Positions 18,413-26,860 of a DNA stretch of 64,000 nucleotides are shown in pieces. The position numbers and the translations under genes were made by a program. This DNA is from Neisseria bacilliformis (GTDB taxonomy: Bacteria > Pseudomonadota > Gammaproteobacteria > Burkholderiales > Neisseriaceae), in the NCBI RefSeq assembly GCF_014055025.1, contig NZ_CP059571.1, forward strand, positions 1,612,001 to 1,676,000, read 5' to 3'. How positions within the stretch are numbered: the stretch's first letter is position 1; each line of letters begins with the position of its first letter. The notes below the pieces were generated by a model that did not search any database, was not told the origin of the DNA, and saw only the letters and a list, made by a program, of their open reading frames with translations.

Positions 18413-18453
18413 AGGCCGTCTGAAAAACGTATTCCGCGTTTTTCAGACGGCCT
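18413..18453. terminator. Inverted DUS pair overlapping a gene end
   Basis: AGGCCGTCTGAA at 18413-18424 and the inverse at 18442-18453. The inner copy supplies the last codons and TGA stop of the gene at 18443-18931. Confidence 0.65.
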
Positions 18454-18931
18454 TTTTGCTTTGGCAGAGCGTCAGATTTCCGCCCAGCGGCTGCTGTATG
18501 CCGAGCAGGCGGTGCGTCAGGCTGCGCATTATGCGGCGGTAGTCGGCAAACGGGAAATCGGGGAGCACAACTGCCGGTTGCCCGTATGCTTGGCAGAGGG
18601 CGATGTAGCGGTGGTTTTGCGGGTTTTTGCGGTGTTCGGATTTGAACAGCAGCAGGCGGTCGCCGTCGAAGGCGGACGAGCCGCAGAGCAGGATGTTGTG
18701 TCGGGTGAAAACGTATGCTTCGGCTTGGGCGGGGCGGATGTCGCGCGGCGGCGTGGCGCGGGGGTCGGCGTGCAGCGCATCCAGGTTTGCCAGTGCTTCT
18801 TGCAGGGCGGCGGCGGTCAGGCCCAGGGTTTCCCAGCCTTCGCCCGGCACGGTATCGCCGACGCGCAAAGACAGGCGGACGAAATTGTGCCCGCCCCTGC
18901 CTTCGATGTTGCATGAAAAACCGATGTCCAT
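18443..18931 (-). CDS. Hypothetical protein (162 aa), stop codon inside a DUS
   Basis: Not recognised. Soluble alpha/beta protein without signal peptide: MDIGFSCNIEGRGGHNFVRL, a middle HNILLCGSSAFDGDRLLLFKSE strand pattern, and a C-terminal segment QPLGGNLTLCQSKKAV. The final Ala-Val-stop is encoded by GCCGTCTGA of a DUS. Start set at ATG 18931 and not the in-frame ATG at 18958, because the homology-like N-terminus begins MDIGF. Confidence 0.65.
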   Translation of the reverse strand: MDIGFSCNIEGRGGHNFVRLSLRVGDTVPGEGWETLGLTAAALQEALANLDALHADPRATPPRDIRPAQAEAYVFTRHNILLCGSSAFDGDRLLLFKSEHRKNPQNHRYIALCQAYGQPAVVLPDFPFADYRRIMRSLTHRLLGIQQPLGGNLTLCQSKKAV

Positions 18932-18959
18932 TGTGTGTCCCCGTCGGCGTGTGTTCAAA

Positions 18960-19023
18960 AGGCCGTCTGAAAGCGCGGTTTCGGCAAAAACCGCTTTTTC
19001 AGACGGCCTTTTTCAGACGGCCT
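18960..19023 (-). terminator. DUS cluster after gatB
   Basis: One forward DUS (18960-18971) and two inverse copies (18998-19009, 19012-19023) lie directly after the gatB stop. Confidence 0.65.
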
Positions 19024-20453
19024 TATCCCAATTTGGCTTTGAGCAATTCCTGCACCTGCTGCGGATTGGCCTTACCACGGCTGGCTTTCATCACTTGGCC
19101 GACCAGCGCGTTAAACGCTTTTTCCTTGCCGGATTTGTATTCTTCCACCGATTTGGCGTTGGCGGCCAACACTTCGTCGACGATTTTTTCAATCGCGCCG
19201 CTGTCGGTCATTTGTTGCAGGCCGTGTTTTTCGATGATTTGTTCGATTGACGATTCGGGTTCCGCCCACATCGCTTCAAAGGCTTTTTTCGCCAGCTTGC
19301 TGCTGAGTGTGCCGTCGGCGATTTTGCCCACCAGCGCGGCGAGGCTCTCGGCGGTGATGGGGCTACCTGAAAGTTCCAAACCTTCTTTGTTTAGCGTTGC
19401 CGCTAACTCGCCGTTCATCCAGTTGGCCACCAGTTTGCCCTGACTGCTGGCTTTGGCGGCGGTTTCAAAATAAGCGGCCTGAACGCGGCTGGCGGTGAGC
19501 AGGCGGGCATCGTAGTCGGACACGCCGTAGTCGGCCACAAAACGCGCGGCCATTTCGTGCGGCAGCTCGGGCATTTCGTCGCGGGCTTTTTGCAACTGGT
19601 CGTCTGAAATAAACACGGGCAGCAGGTCGGGGTCGGGGAAATAGCGGTAGTCGTGCGCGTCTTCTTTCAGGCGCATCACGCGGGTTTCGCCTTTGTCGGG
19701 GTCGAACAGCATGGTGGCCTGCTGCACTTTGCCGCCATCTTCGATGATTTCGATCTGGCTTTCCACCTCATAATTAATCGCCTGCTCCAAGAAGCGGAAG
19801 GAATTGAGGTTTTTAATCTCGCGGCGCGTGCCGAATTCGGCCTGACCTTTGGGGCGTACGGAAACGTTTGCATCGATACGGAACGAACCTTCGGCCATAT
19901 TGCCGTCGCAAATATCCAGCCATGTTACCAGGCTGTGCAGGGCTTTGGCGTAGGCCACCGCTTCGGCGGCGGAGCGCATCTCGGGCTCGGACACCACTTC
20001 CAACAGCGGCGTGCCCGCGCGGTTCAAATCGATACCCGTTGCGCCGTTCAAACCCTCGTGCACCGATTTGCCCGCGTCTTCTTCCATATGGGCGCGGGTT
20101 ACATTGATGGTTTTCACTTCGTTGCCGACCACGATTTCTAGCCTGCCGTGTTCCACAATCGGCAAATCCAACTGGCTGATTTGGTAGCCTTTGGGCAGGT
20201 CGGGATAGAAATAGTTTTTACGGTCGAACACGTTTTTCTGATTGATTTTCGCGCCCAAAGCCAAACCCAGCTTGATGGCTTTGTCCACCACCGCGCGGTT
20301 CATCACGGGCAAAACGCCCGGCAGCGCACATTCCACCACGCTGGCGTGCGCGTTCGGTGCTGCGCCGAAGGCGGTTGATGCGCCGCTGAAAATTTTCGAT
20401 TGGGTGTTGAGTTGGACGTGGATTTCCAAGCCGATTACGGTTTCCCAGGTCAT
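19023..20453 (-). CDS. gatB: Asp-tRNA(Asn)/Glu-tRNA(Gln) amidotransferase subunit B
   Basis: 476-residue GatB. It forms Gln-tRNA(Gln) and Asn-tRNA(Asn) with GatA and GatC. N-terminus [22 protein letters not shown], conserved [19 protein letters not shown] and [17 protein letters not shown] in the catalytic cradle, and the C-terminal YqeY-like tail ([15 protein letters not shown]). gatA and gatC are not in the window. ATG at 20453; the open frame upstream is noncoding. Base composition is more moderate than the flanking genes, and two variant uptake words (GGCTACCTGAA near 19366, GGTCGTCTGAA near 19600) occur inside it. Confidence 0.95.
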   Translation of the reverse strand: MTWETVIGLEIHVQLNTQSKIFSGASTAFGAAPNAHASVVECALPGVLPVMNRAVVDKAIKLGLALGAKINQKNVFDRKNYFYPDLPKGYQISQLDLPIVEHGRLEIVVGNEVKTINVTRAHMEEDAGKSVHEGLNGATGIDLNRAGTPLLEVVSEPEMRSAAEAVAYAKALHSLVTWLDICDGNMAEGSFRIDANVSVRPKGQAEFGTRREIKNLNSFRFLEQAINYEVESQIEIIEDGGKVQQATMLFDPDKGETRVMRLKEDAHDYRYFPDPDLLPVFISDDQLQKARDEMPELPHEMAARFVADYGVSDYDARLLTASRVQAAYFETAAKASSQGKLVANWMNGELAATLNKEGLELSGSPITAESLAALVGKIADGTLSSKLAKKAFEAMWAEPESSIEQIIEKHGLQQMTDSGAIEKIVDEVLAANAKSVEEYKSGKEKAFNALVGQVMKASRGKANPQQVQELLKAKLG

Positions 20454-20590
20454 AGATGGTCTTTCTGAATGGAGTATTGCGGACAAATTGGCAGGCCGTC
20501 TGAAAAACAGGGCAGGCGGCAAAGCGGCGTATTTTAACCGTTTTTCACTTTTTCAGACGGCCTTTCGCACCATCAGGCCGTCTGAAAAGC

Positions 20591-20755
20591 TAGGGCGTGT
20601 TGACATTCAACTTTTGAAGCGGATTTTGCGGCAGAAAACGGCAGATGCAAGGCGAAAATGCGAGCCTATGCCGCCCATAGGCGAGTGTTTGCAACGCGGC
20701 AGATGCCGTTTTATGATGGAAAAGCCGCCAAAATATTGATTGTCAACACGCCCTA
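20591..20755. mobile_element. MITE-like element, copy 2 (165 bp)
   Basis: Left end TAGGGCGTGTTGACATTCAA, right end the inverse with one mismatch in 20. Shares three internal blocks with copy 1 but the central hairpin is GCCTATG/CATAGGC, with the same 7-bp stem and 5-base loop. The last bases give the TAG stop of the TRIC-like gene. Confidence 0.78.
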
Positions 20756-21370
20756 CCGCTTCTTCTGAAAGCCCGGAAGCTGCCAGTGCAGATGGTAGGC
20801 CGCCAGCCGCAGCAGGCAGCCGCCGGCAAACAGCAGGTTGAGGGTGTAGGCGTTGTTCCAGCCGATTTTGTCGAACAGGTAAAGCAGCGCGGCGATGGCG
20901 ATGGCCACTGTGCCGTACAGGTCGGTTTTCAAAATCATCGGCATCCGGTTCACCAGAATGTCGCGCGCCATGCCGCCGCCCACGGCGGTTACGAAAGCCA
21001 GCACCACCACGCCGAACAGGTTGAGCCGCATCGCCAGCCCGACTTGCGCGCCGGTGATGCTGAACGCCGCCAGCCCCACCGCGTCGGCGGTAATGAAGGC
21101 GGCGGTGAGCGCGGCCTTGCGGCGGCGTTCCAGATGCAAAAGCCAGGACACGGCCAGCGTGGCGAACACCACCACCAGCGCATCGGTGTGCTGGAAAACC
21201 TGCGGAATGCGGCTGACCAGCGCGTCGCGCATCATACCGCCGCCCACGGCGGTGAGCAGCGCGGCGATGGCCACGCCCATCATGTCCAGCCGTTTTTCAT
21301 AACCGACAAGGTAGCCGGAAAAGGCGAAAGCGGCGGTACCGATGATGTTGATAAGGTCGGTGGGGGTCAT
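20753..21370 (-). CDS. TRIC-like (UPF0126/YadS) cation channel protein
   Basis: 205-residue inner-membrane protein with about six to seven helices arranged as two repeats, each carrying the glycine-rich motif AVGGGMMRDAL (residues 42-52) and AVGGGMARDIL (128-138) that line the pore in prokaryotic TRIC proteins. The last codons are AAG CGG TAG; the TAG belongs to the end of the adjoining MITE-like element, so the original C-terminus may have been a little different. ATG at 21370; a TATAAT box follows upstream at 21406. Confidence 0.85.
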   Translation of the reverse strand: MTPTDLINIIGTAAFAFSGYLVGYEKRLDMMGVAIAALLTAVGGGMMRDALVSRIPQVFQHTDALVVVFATLAVSWLLHLERRRKAALTAAFITADAVGLAAFSITGAQVGLAMRLNLFGVVVLAFVTAVGGGMARDILVNRMPMILKTDLYGTVAIAIAALLYLFDKIGWNNAYTLNLLFAGGCLLRLAAYHLHWQLPGFQKKR

Positions 21371-21405
21371 GGCGGCGTGTTTTTTGCGTCGGTAAAAAGC
21401 GGCGG

Positions 21406-21411
21406 ATTATA
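21406..21411 (-). promoter_or_regulatory. -10 box of the TRIC-like gene
   Basis: TATAATCCGCC on the minus strand, 36 bases before the ATG at 21370. Confidence 0.55.
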
Positions 21412-21524
21412 TCCAAATGTTGTCCGCCCGTATTGCAGCAAATAACAAAACATAACAAAACAGGCCGCGCATCTGCTAACATCCGCGCCCTCCCCGCAAC
21501 CGCCACCGTTCTCCCCTGTTTTTT

Positions 21525-21815
21525 ATGGACAAACCCGCCCGCTCCCTCATCCCCCTGCGCCTGGCCGCCGTTACCCTGCTGCCGGCCGCCTCCGCGCTGT
21601 GGTTTCACCTGCGCCCCGCCGCCAACCGCACCGGCTTTCTCATCGACGGCATCATCATGGCCTGCCTGTGCACCTTCCTGTTCAAATACATCCTGTTCGC
21701 CTGCATCAGCCACCGCCTGCGCGGCGAAAAACGCCTGCAAAAACAAACCGCCCTGCTCTTTCTGCCGCTCGCGCTGTTCGCCCTCTATATCTGCCGCTAT
21801 TTCGGTGTGTTCTAA
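21525..21815 (+). CDS. Small membrane protein (96 aa)
   Basis: Not recognised. Three hydrophobic segments (about residues 9-27, 38-60 and 75-93) with a basic loop HRLRGEKRLQKQ between the second and third, so an inner-membrane protein. ATG at 21525. Followed within 10 bases by the promoter of the leader-peptide unit; function unknown. Confidence 0.65.
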   Translation: MDKPARSLIPLRLAAVTLLPAASALWFHLRPAANRTGFLIDGIIMACLCTFLFKYILFACISHRLRGEKRLQKQTALLFLPLALFALYICRYFGVF

Positions 21816-21820
21816 ACCGC

Positions 21821-21848
21821 TTGACAAAACGTAAAGGCGGGTTTAAAG
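21821..21848 (+). promoter_or_regulatory. Promoter of the leader-peptide unit
   Basis: TTGACA at 21821-21826 and TTAAAG at 21843-21848 with a 16-base spacer, about 40 bases before the leader ATG. Confidence 0.5.
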
Positions 21849-21886
21849 TCCGCCTCGTCCTTTTACCTCCGTTTACGGAAAACACC

Positions 21887-21958
21887 ATGCAGATTCACGC
21901 CGCCGCTTATTTTTATTGGTATCGCACCACCGTGCGGTATCTTTTTGCGTCTGCGTAA
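21887..21958 (+). CDS. Aromatic-rich leader peptide (23 aa), attenuator-like
   Basis: Short frame MQIHAAAYFYWYRTTVRYLF, then ASA and TAA. Seven of 23 residues are aromatic (YFYWY plus YLF), the kind of run found in attenuator leader peptides of phenylalanine/tyrosine/tryptophan genes. It sits between a TTGACA promoter and an intrinsic terminator. The next genes are unknown proteins and not aromatic biosynthesis enzymes, which is odd. Too short for routine gene calling; start ATG at 21887 with a GGAAAA stretch upstream. Confidence 0.55.
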   Translation: MQIHAAAYFYWYRTTVRYLFASA

Positions 21959-21976
21959 TCCCGACACAACAGCAAA

Positions 21977-22010
21977 AAAGCCGCCTAACAGCCAACAGGC
22001 GGCTTTCTTA
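21977..22010 (+). terminator. Intrinsic terminator of the leader unit
   Basis: Stem AAAGCCGCCT / AGGCGGCTTT (21977-21986 with 21997-22006), 10-base loop, then TCTTATTTT. Unlike most terminators here it is not DUS-based. It lies 18 bases after the leader stop. Confidence 0.75.
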
Positions 22011-22066
22011 TTTTCCATCCGTACAGGCCGTCTGAAAACCGAAAAAAACATTCAGGAGCCTGAAAC

Positions 22067-22573
22067 ATGCAAACAGCCGCACAAACCCGCCCCGCCGCCG
22101 CACGCGAAACCCTGCGCCGCCTGTGCCTGCTTGCCGACGGCAACGGCTGCCGCCCCGCCGCACTGCCCGAGAGCCTGCCGCCCGACTGCGGCACGCTTGC
22201 CGCCGAAGCCATGCTGCCGCAAATCCGCACCGCCGCCATGATGATCGCCGCCGCCCGCCACGACTTCTCGTGCGCCAGCCCCGCCGCCTTCGCCGAAGAG
22301 GCCGACTGGCTCGCCGCCCGCATCCTGCTGCTGCGCGTGCGCACCGTCCGCGCCGGCATCGGCCTGCGGGCCGTGCTGGAAACCGCCAACCGCCGCGCCG
22401 CCGCCTTCGCCGCCGAACACCGCCTGCCATTCACCCCCGCCGCCCTCGCCCCCGAAGCCCGCCCCCGCCGCGACGGCCTGCTGGTGCTCGACTGCGCCCT
22501 GCCCTGCGACGGCACCGACTGCGGCCTGATCGAAAACGGCCGCCGCCTCGCCGCCCTGCTGCCCCGTTTTTAA
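22067..22573 (+). CDS. Hypothetical protein (168 aa) behind the attenuator
   Basis: Not recognised. Alanine-rich, mostly helical, cytoplasmic; contains several cysteines (CLLADGNGCRP near residue 20, LDCALPCDGTDCG near 145). ATG at 22067 with CAGGAG ten bases upstream; a DUS lies between the terminator and this gene. The next gene follows after 48 bases, so the pair may form an operon that would be subject to the upstream terminator. Confidence 0.6.
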   Translation: MQTAAQTRPAAARETLRRLCLLADGNGCRPAALPESLPPDCGTLAAEAMLPQIRTAAMMIAAARHDFSCASPAAFAEEADWLAARILLLRVRTVRAGIGLRAVLETANRRAAAFAAEHRLPFTPAALAPEARPRRDGLLVLDCALPCDGTDCGLIENGRRLAALLPRF

Positions 22574-22621
22574 ACCGCACAGGCCGTCTGAAAACACACA
22601 AAACACACACAGGAATCCGCC

Positions 22622-22921
22622 ATGCCGCCACTGCTCGAAAGCAAAATCCGCAACGCCGACTATGTGCGCATGATTGCCGCACACAGCCGGTCGTTCAGCC
22701 CCGCCGAAACCGCCCTGCTCGAAGAAATCCTCGCCCGCTTCGATTTCGACGTGGTGCAGGAGCAGGCACTGGCGCAGGCCGTGATGCAGCAGGCGCGCTT
22801 CGACCCCAACGCCCTGCACATCGAAGAATACGACGACGAAGACGTAACCGGCATCTGCCCGCACTGCCTCAACCCGCCCGTGCCGCCGCTGCGCGACTAT
22901 CTGATGTGGCGCGAAAAATAG
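22622..22921 (+). CDS. Hypothetical protein (99 aa)
   Basis: Not recognised. Acidic helical protein: LESKIRNADYVRMIAAHSRS, a middle segment FDFDVVQEQALAQAVMQQA, an acidic stretch EEYDDEDV and a final CPHC pair (ICPHCLNPP) that could bind a metal. ATG at 22622 with AGGAATCC upstream. Runs in the same direction as the preceding unknown gene. Confidence 0.6.
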   Translation: MPPLLESKIRNADYVRMIAAHSRSFSPAETALLEEILARFDFDVVQEQALAQAVMQQARFDPNALHIEEYDDEDVTGICPHCLNPPVPPLRDYLMWREK

Positions 22922-22939
22922 GCCACCGGATAGATATAG

Positions 22940-22980
22940 AGGCCGTCTGAAAAGCTGTAAAACAGTTTTTCAGACGGCCT
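22940..22980 (+). terminator. Inverted DUS pair
   Basis: AGGCCGTCTGAA at 22940-22951 and its inverse at 22969-22980, 19 bases after the preceding stop. Confidence 0.75.
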
Positions 22981-23259
22981 CTTGCCGTTGCATAGGGTGT
23001 GTGGCGCAAGCCACGCACGCGGCTTTCATTTTGCCGCAGCCAAGGTAGCTTGGGTCGAGACCCAACATCTGCGCAACCGGCCAATGTTGGGTTTGCAACC
23101 CGACCTACCCGCTTTGCAAAACCCCGAATACCCATAAACGGCGTCATTCCCACGCAGGCGGAAATCTTGTCGGAATTCAAACAAACGTTTGATTTATCAA
23201 TAATTGTCGGATACTAACCAAGATTCCCGCCTGCGTGGGAATGACGGCATTTTGGGTTT
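22981..23259. repeat. Intergenic repeats including a NIME-like element
   Basis: A GTGTG-type repeat (22994-23028), a GGGTCGAGACCC/GTTGGG hairpin pair (23050-23105), and 23146-23242: dRS3-like ATTCCCACGCAGGCGGAAAT and ATTCCCGCCTGCGTGGGAAT flanking a 57-base AT-rich core, as in neisserial intergenic mosaic elements. Confidence 0.65.
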
Positions 23260-23694
23260 TCAGACGGCCTTGCTGCTTTCAGACGGCCTCCGATGCGCGC
23301 GCCGTGCGGGATGCCGCTGTGGGCGGCGTTTGATTTTTTTGTCTTTAAACCATGTTTTCGCGCCGTAGCCGCTGTCGCGCAGACACTCGCGGAAGGTATA
23401 GCGGCAGGTTGCGCCGTTTGCGCCGCGCCAGCTTGCGATGATTTTGTCGTCGTCGTAGCGGAAGCCGTTTTTTGCGGCGACGGATTGGGAAACCGCGTAA
23501 AGGATTCTGCCCGCAAGCCAGACGGCGGCGGCATACCATGCGGAGACGCCGACGGCGAAGGCGGCAATCAGCAGGGCGATGGCGGCGAGTGTGCAGCAGT
23601 CGGAGGCGGCACGCAGCAGGGCGGCGGTGCGGGAGCAGCGGGCAAAGCCGAGGCACTCGACTTCGTGCAGCCACATCGGGGCAAACAGAATCAC
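23260..23694 (-). CDS. Hypothetical membrane protein (144 aa) ending in DUS
   Basis: Not recognised. One hydrophobic hairpin near residues 28-68 (LAAIALLIAAFAVGVSAWY), then a soluble C-terminal half. The last residues RPSESSKAV and the TGA stop are encoded by two neighbouring DUS copies, so the original C-terminus has been replaced or extended. Start is GTG at 23694 or ATG at 23676. A lone MITE end (TCAACACGCCCTAG, 23707-23720) lies just upstream. Confidence 0.55.
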   Translation of the reverse strand: MILFAPMWLHEVECLGFARCSRTAALLRAASDCCTLAAIALLIAAFAVGVSAWYAAAVWLAGRILYAVSQSVAAKNGFRYDDDKIIASWRGANGATCRYTFRECLRDSGYGAKTWFKDKKIKRRPQRHPARRAHRRPSESSKAV

Positions 23695-23751
23695 GGTTTT
23701 TCTTTCGTCAACACGCCCTAGTATGCGTCAGGCCGTCGTCTGAAAAGGCGT

Positions 23752-24087
23752 TTATTTGAAGAAGTCGCCGATGCCTGCGGGCAGGCCCTGGGTGAATTTG
23801 CCCATGGTGGCGGAGGTGAGCTGCTCGGCGGCTTCGTGGGCGGCGTTGACGGCGGCAAGCACGAGGTCTTCAAGCATTTCTTTGTCTTCGGCGGCTTCGG
23901 CGATGAGCTCGGGGCTGATATCGATGCTGCGGATTTGGTGGCCGCAGGTCATCACGACTTTGACCAGGCCGTTGCCCGCTTCGCCGCTCACTTCGGTAAC
24001 GGCCAGCTCGGCCTGTGCTTTTTTCATATTTTCCTGCATTTTTTGGGCCTGCTGCATCAAGCCGCCCAGTCCTGCTTTTCCAAACAT
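23752..24087 (-). CDS. ybaB: YbaB/EbfC nucleoid-associated protein
   Basis: 111-residue small DNA-binding protein: MFGKAGLGGLMQQAQKMQ, central TCGHQIRSIDISPELI and C-terminal GKFTQGLPAGIGDFFK match the YbaB/EbfC family, which binds DNA as a dimer. It follows dnaX with about 300 bases between, keeping the common dnaX-ybaB order. ATG at 24087 with AGGAGT upstream on the minus strand. Confidence 0.92.
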   Translation of the reverse strand: MFGKAGLGGLMQQAQKMQENMKKAQAELAVTEVSGEAGNGLVKVVMTCGHQIRSIDISPELIAEAAEDKEMLEDLVLAAVNAAHEAAEQLTSATMGKFTQGLPAGIGDFFK

Positions 24088-24392
24088 TTCGGATACTCCT
24101 GTATGGGGTTGTGGGTTGGTTTAGGGTTGGTTTGTGGGTCGGAAACTTTTCAGACGGCCTTTCTCTGTCTTGCCGGCCGAACAGGCGTTGTCGGCGGGAA
24201 CGCGTGCGTCGCCGGGCGACACACCCTGCGTAAGGGCGCAAATCTGTTGGTTTTGCCGTTCGCTTAATGTGTTTTCAGACGGCCTCTGGTTTTCTTATCG
24301 GACGGACAACCGTTGTTAGCGGAAACCGCGTGCGTCGCCTTGGGGCAACACACCCTGTACAGGGGCGTGAATCTGTTGTTTTACCGATAATT
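24088..24392. repeat. Intergenic repeats between dnaX and ybaB
   Basis: Two reverse DUS copies (near 24148 and 24273) and two GTGTG-type repeats (24200, 24326). No gene seen. Confidence 0.6.
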
Positions 24393-26708
24393 TTAGGGTT
24401 CGCCGCTGTATTCGGCGAAGTCTTCGGCGCGTTTGAGGCTGTCTTCGATCCAGCTTTGCGCCTGTACGGCGGCCATGAGTTCTCGGCAGGCGGGGTCGGC
24501 TTCGAGGCGGCGGCGGGCTTCCTGCCGTCCTTCGTGCTGGATGCGGCGGCGGCGCATGGCGAGGGTTTCCCAGCCTTGGCCTTCCTGCCACGGTTCGGTT
24601 TGCACGGTGAGGGCGTCCAAGCGGTAGGCTTCGGCGAGGGCGCGGCGGATTTTGTCGAAATATTCTTTGGTGGTGGTGGTGCGGCTGTTGCCGTTGAGGG
24701 CGAAGCGCAGGCTTTGGGCGGCGGGGTCGTAGCCCGTCCAGGCCATGTTGTCGGCCAGCATCTGCGCCGCGCCGAAGCGTTTGCCGAGGCGTTTGGCGAT
24801 GGCGTGCCAGTTGTCGGCGGACAGTTCGGGCATGGGGGCAAAATCGGCTTCTTCGGCGTTTTCTTCTTCGTTGTCAAAGATTTCTTCCTGCGCGGCGGCT
24901 TGGTCGAACGGGAAAGCGGCGGGCGGTAAGGGATCGAGGCCGTCGGGGACGGGGGCGGCGGGCGGCGGCGGTACGGAAGCCGGGTTTTCAGACGGCCTTT
25001 CCGGTCGCGCGGTTTGCATTTGGTTGAGGCCGTCTGAATGCGGGGCTGTTGTCCGGTTTGCGGCAGGTTCGGGGACGGGTTCTGTCCACGGCGGGGTGTC
25101 GGTGTTTTGTTCCGCGTGTGTGTCGGCCGGAACTTCTGTTTTTTCAGACGGCCTCTCGGCTGGCGCGGCGTTGCGGCCGTCTGAAAAGCCGTTTGCATCC
25201 TGCGGCGGCGCGGAAACGGTGTTTTCAGACGGCCTTTCGCTTTGTGTTTCGCTTAGGCCGTCTGAATGCCGGGCTGAAGCCCGGCCTACGGTGGATGCGG
25301 CGGCGGGTTCTGCCCACGGCGGGGTGTCGGTGTCGTGTGCCACGTGTGTGTCGGCGGTGATTACTGCTTTTTCAGACGGCCTTTCCGGTTGCGCGGCATT
25401 GAGGCCGTCTGAAAAGCCGTCTGCATTCTGCGGCGGCGCGGCAGGTGCGGCAGCGGGTTTTGCGTTTTCAGACGGCCTTTCGGCTTGCGCGGTTGGCGTT
25501 TGGCTGTGGCCGTCTGAAACGGTGTCCGCGTTTTGCGCGGGGGTTTGGGGCAGGCGGGCGGGTGGAGGGGCGGGGTCGTGCAGGGTGCTGCCTTCGATGC
25601 GCGCGTCGGTTTGGGCGGGGGCGGCGAGGGGGGCGAAGGCGAGCATGCGCAGGAGGGTCATGACGAAGCCGGCGTATTCGTCGGGGGCGAGGCTCAAATC
25701 CTGTTTGCCGTGCAGGGCGCATTGGTAGTAGAGCTGGATTTGTTCCGCGCCGAGGACGGCGGCGAGGGTGTGCAGGGTGTCGCGTTCGGGGTCGTCGGCA
25801 CTGATGGCGGCGGGCACGGTTTGGGCGAGGGCGAGGCGTTGCAGCAGCAGGGCGAGTTCGCCGAGGGCGTTGTCGAAGCCGACGGCGCGTTCGGCCATTT
25901 CCTGCGCTTTTTGCAGCAGTTTCTCGCCGTTTTGTGCGGAAAGGGCGGTGATGAGTTCGTATAAATAGCGTTTGTCCACCGCGCCGATCATGTGGCGCAC
26001 GTCTGCTTCGGCCACGCTGCCGCCACCCATGGCGATGGCCTGGTCGAGCAGGCTGAGGGCGTCGCGCATGGAGCCGTTGGCGGCGCGGGCGAGCAGTTGC
26101 AGGGCGGTTTTCTCGAAGGGGATGCCCTCGGCGGTGAGGACGTGTTCGAGGTGTGCGGCGGCCTGCTGCGCGGTCATGTTGCGCAGGACGAATTGCAGGC
26201 AGCGGGAGAGGACGGTAATGGGGACTTTGTGCGGGTCGGTGGTGGCGAGGATGAATTTGACGTGTTCGGGCGGCTCTTCGAGGGTTTTGAGCATGGCGTT
26301 GAACGCGCTTTTGGAGAGCATGTGCACCTCGTCGATGATGTACACCTTGTATTTGCCGGCGGTGGGGGCGTATTGGGCGTTTTCGAGCACTTCGCGGATG
26401 TTGTCGATGCCGGTGTTGGAGGCGGCGTCGATTTCCAAGAGGTCGACATAGCGGCCAGCGTCGATTTGGGTGCAGGCGGGGCAGCGGCCGCAGGGTTCGC
26501 CGTGGGCGGGGTTTTCGCAGTTGAGGCTTTTGGCGAGGATGCGGGCGATGGTGGTTTTGCCCACGCCGCGTGTGCCGGTGAGGAGGTAGGCGTGGTGCAG
26601 GCGGCCTTTGTCGAGGGCGTTTTGCAGGGCTTTGACAACGTGTTCCTGGCCGACTAAATCGGCAAAGGTTTTCGGCCGCCATTTGCGGGCAAGGACTTGG
26701 TATGCCAT
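24393..26708 (-). CDS. dnaX: DNA polymerase III subunits gamma/tau
   Basis: 771-residue clamp-loader ATPase. N-terminal AAA+ module: Walker A TGTRGVGKTT (residues 44-53), four-cysteine zinc module C64/C73-C79 region (NCENPAHGEPCGRCPACTQ), DEVHMLS, and SRCLQF. Domain III follows to about 365, then a linker (about 390-620) made largely of DUS-encoded FSDGL/HSDGL and RPSEN/RPSEK peptides, including a tandem duplication, and finally the tau C-terminal domain. I saw no obvious A-rich slippage site. TATAATGCGCC lies upstream at 26765. Confidence 0.94.
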   Translation of the reverse strand: MAYQVLARKWRPKTFADLVGQEHVVKALQNALDKGRLHHAYLLTGTRGVGKTTIARILAKSLNCENPAHGEPCGRCPACTQIDAGRYVDLLEIDAASNTGIDNIREVLENAQYAPTAGKYKVYIIDEVHMLSKSAFNAMLKTLEEPPEHVKFILATTDPHKVPITVLSRCLQFVLRNMTAQQAAAHLEHVLTAEGIPFEKTALQLLARAANGSMRDALSLLDQAIAMGGGSVAEADVRHMIGAVDKRYLYELITALSAQNGEKLLQKAQEMAERAVGFDNALGELALLLQRLALAQTVPAAISADDPERDTLHTLAAVLGAEQIQLYYQCALHGKQDLSLAPDEYAGFVMTLLRMLAFAPLAAPAQTDARIEGSTLHDPAPPPARLPQTPAQNADTVSDGHSQTPTAQAERPSENAKPAAAPAAPPQNADGFSDGLNAAQPERPSEKAVITADTHVAHDTDTPPWAEPAAASTVGRASARHSDGLSETQSERPSENTVSAPPQDANGFSDGRNAAPAERPSEKTEVPADTHAEQNTDTPPWTEPVPEPAANRTTAPHSDGLNQMQTARPERPSENPASVPPPPAAPVPDGLDPLPPAAFPFDQAAAQEEIFDNEEENAEEADFAPMPELSADNWHAIAKRLGKRFGAAQMLADNMAWTGYDPAAQSLRFALNGNSRTTTTKEYFDKIRRALAEAYRLDALTVQTEPWQEGQGWETLAMRRRRIQHEGRQEARRRLEADPACRELMAAVQAQSWIEDSLKRAEDFAEYSGEP
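24985..25520. repeat. DUS-pair repeat block inside dnaX
   Basis: Ten GCCGTCTGAA cores in alternating orientation (near 24987, 25027, 25142, 25175, 25223, 25255, 25370, 25403, 25468, 25507) plus a GCCGGGCTGAAGCCCGGCCT hairpin at about 25268, all in the coding frame. Confidence 0.85.
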
Positions 26709-26764
26709 GGGAAGTGCTCGTGAGGCCGTCTGAAAACAGGCGGCGGGTGGGATGGAAACGGCGC

Positions 26765-26770
26765 ATTATA
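26765..26770 (-). promoter_or_regulatory. -10 box of dnaX
   Basis: TATAATGCGCC on the minus strand, 57 bases before the ATG at 26708. Confidence 0.5.
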
Positions 26771-26802
26771 AACGAAACGGCAGGGGCTGTTTGAAAGGCA
26801 AG

Positions 26803-26835
26803 AGGCCGTCTGAAAACTGCGTTTTCAGACGGCCT
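26803..26835 (-). terminator. Inverted DUS pair, end of the ubiUVT unit
   Basis: AGGCCGTCTGAA at 26803-26814 and the inverse at 26824-26835, about 25 bases past the ubiT stop. Confidence 0.75.
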
Positions 26836-26860
26836 CTTGCTTTATGCTGCGATTTCGGGC

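Noticed and set aside
24985-25520. CRISPR-like array in dnaX
   Set aside because: The repeats are 10-12 base uptake words in alternating orientation with uneven spacing inside a coding frame; no leader and no cas genes.
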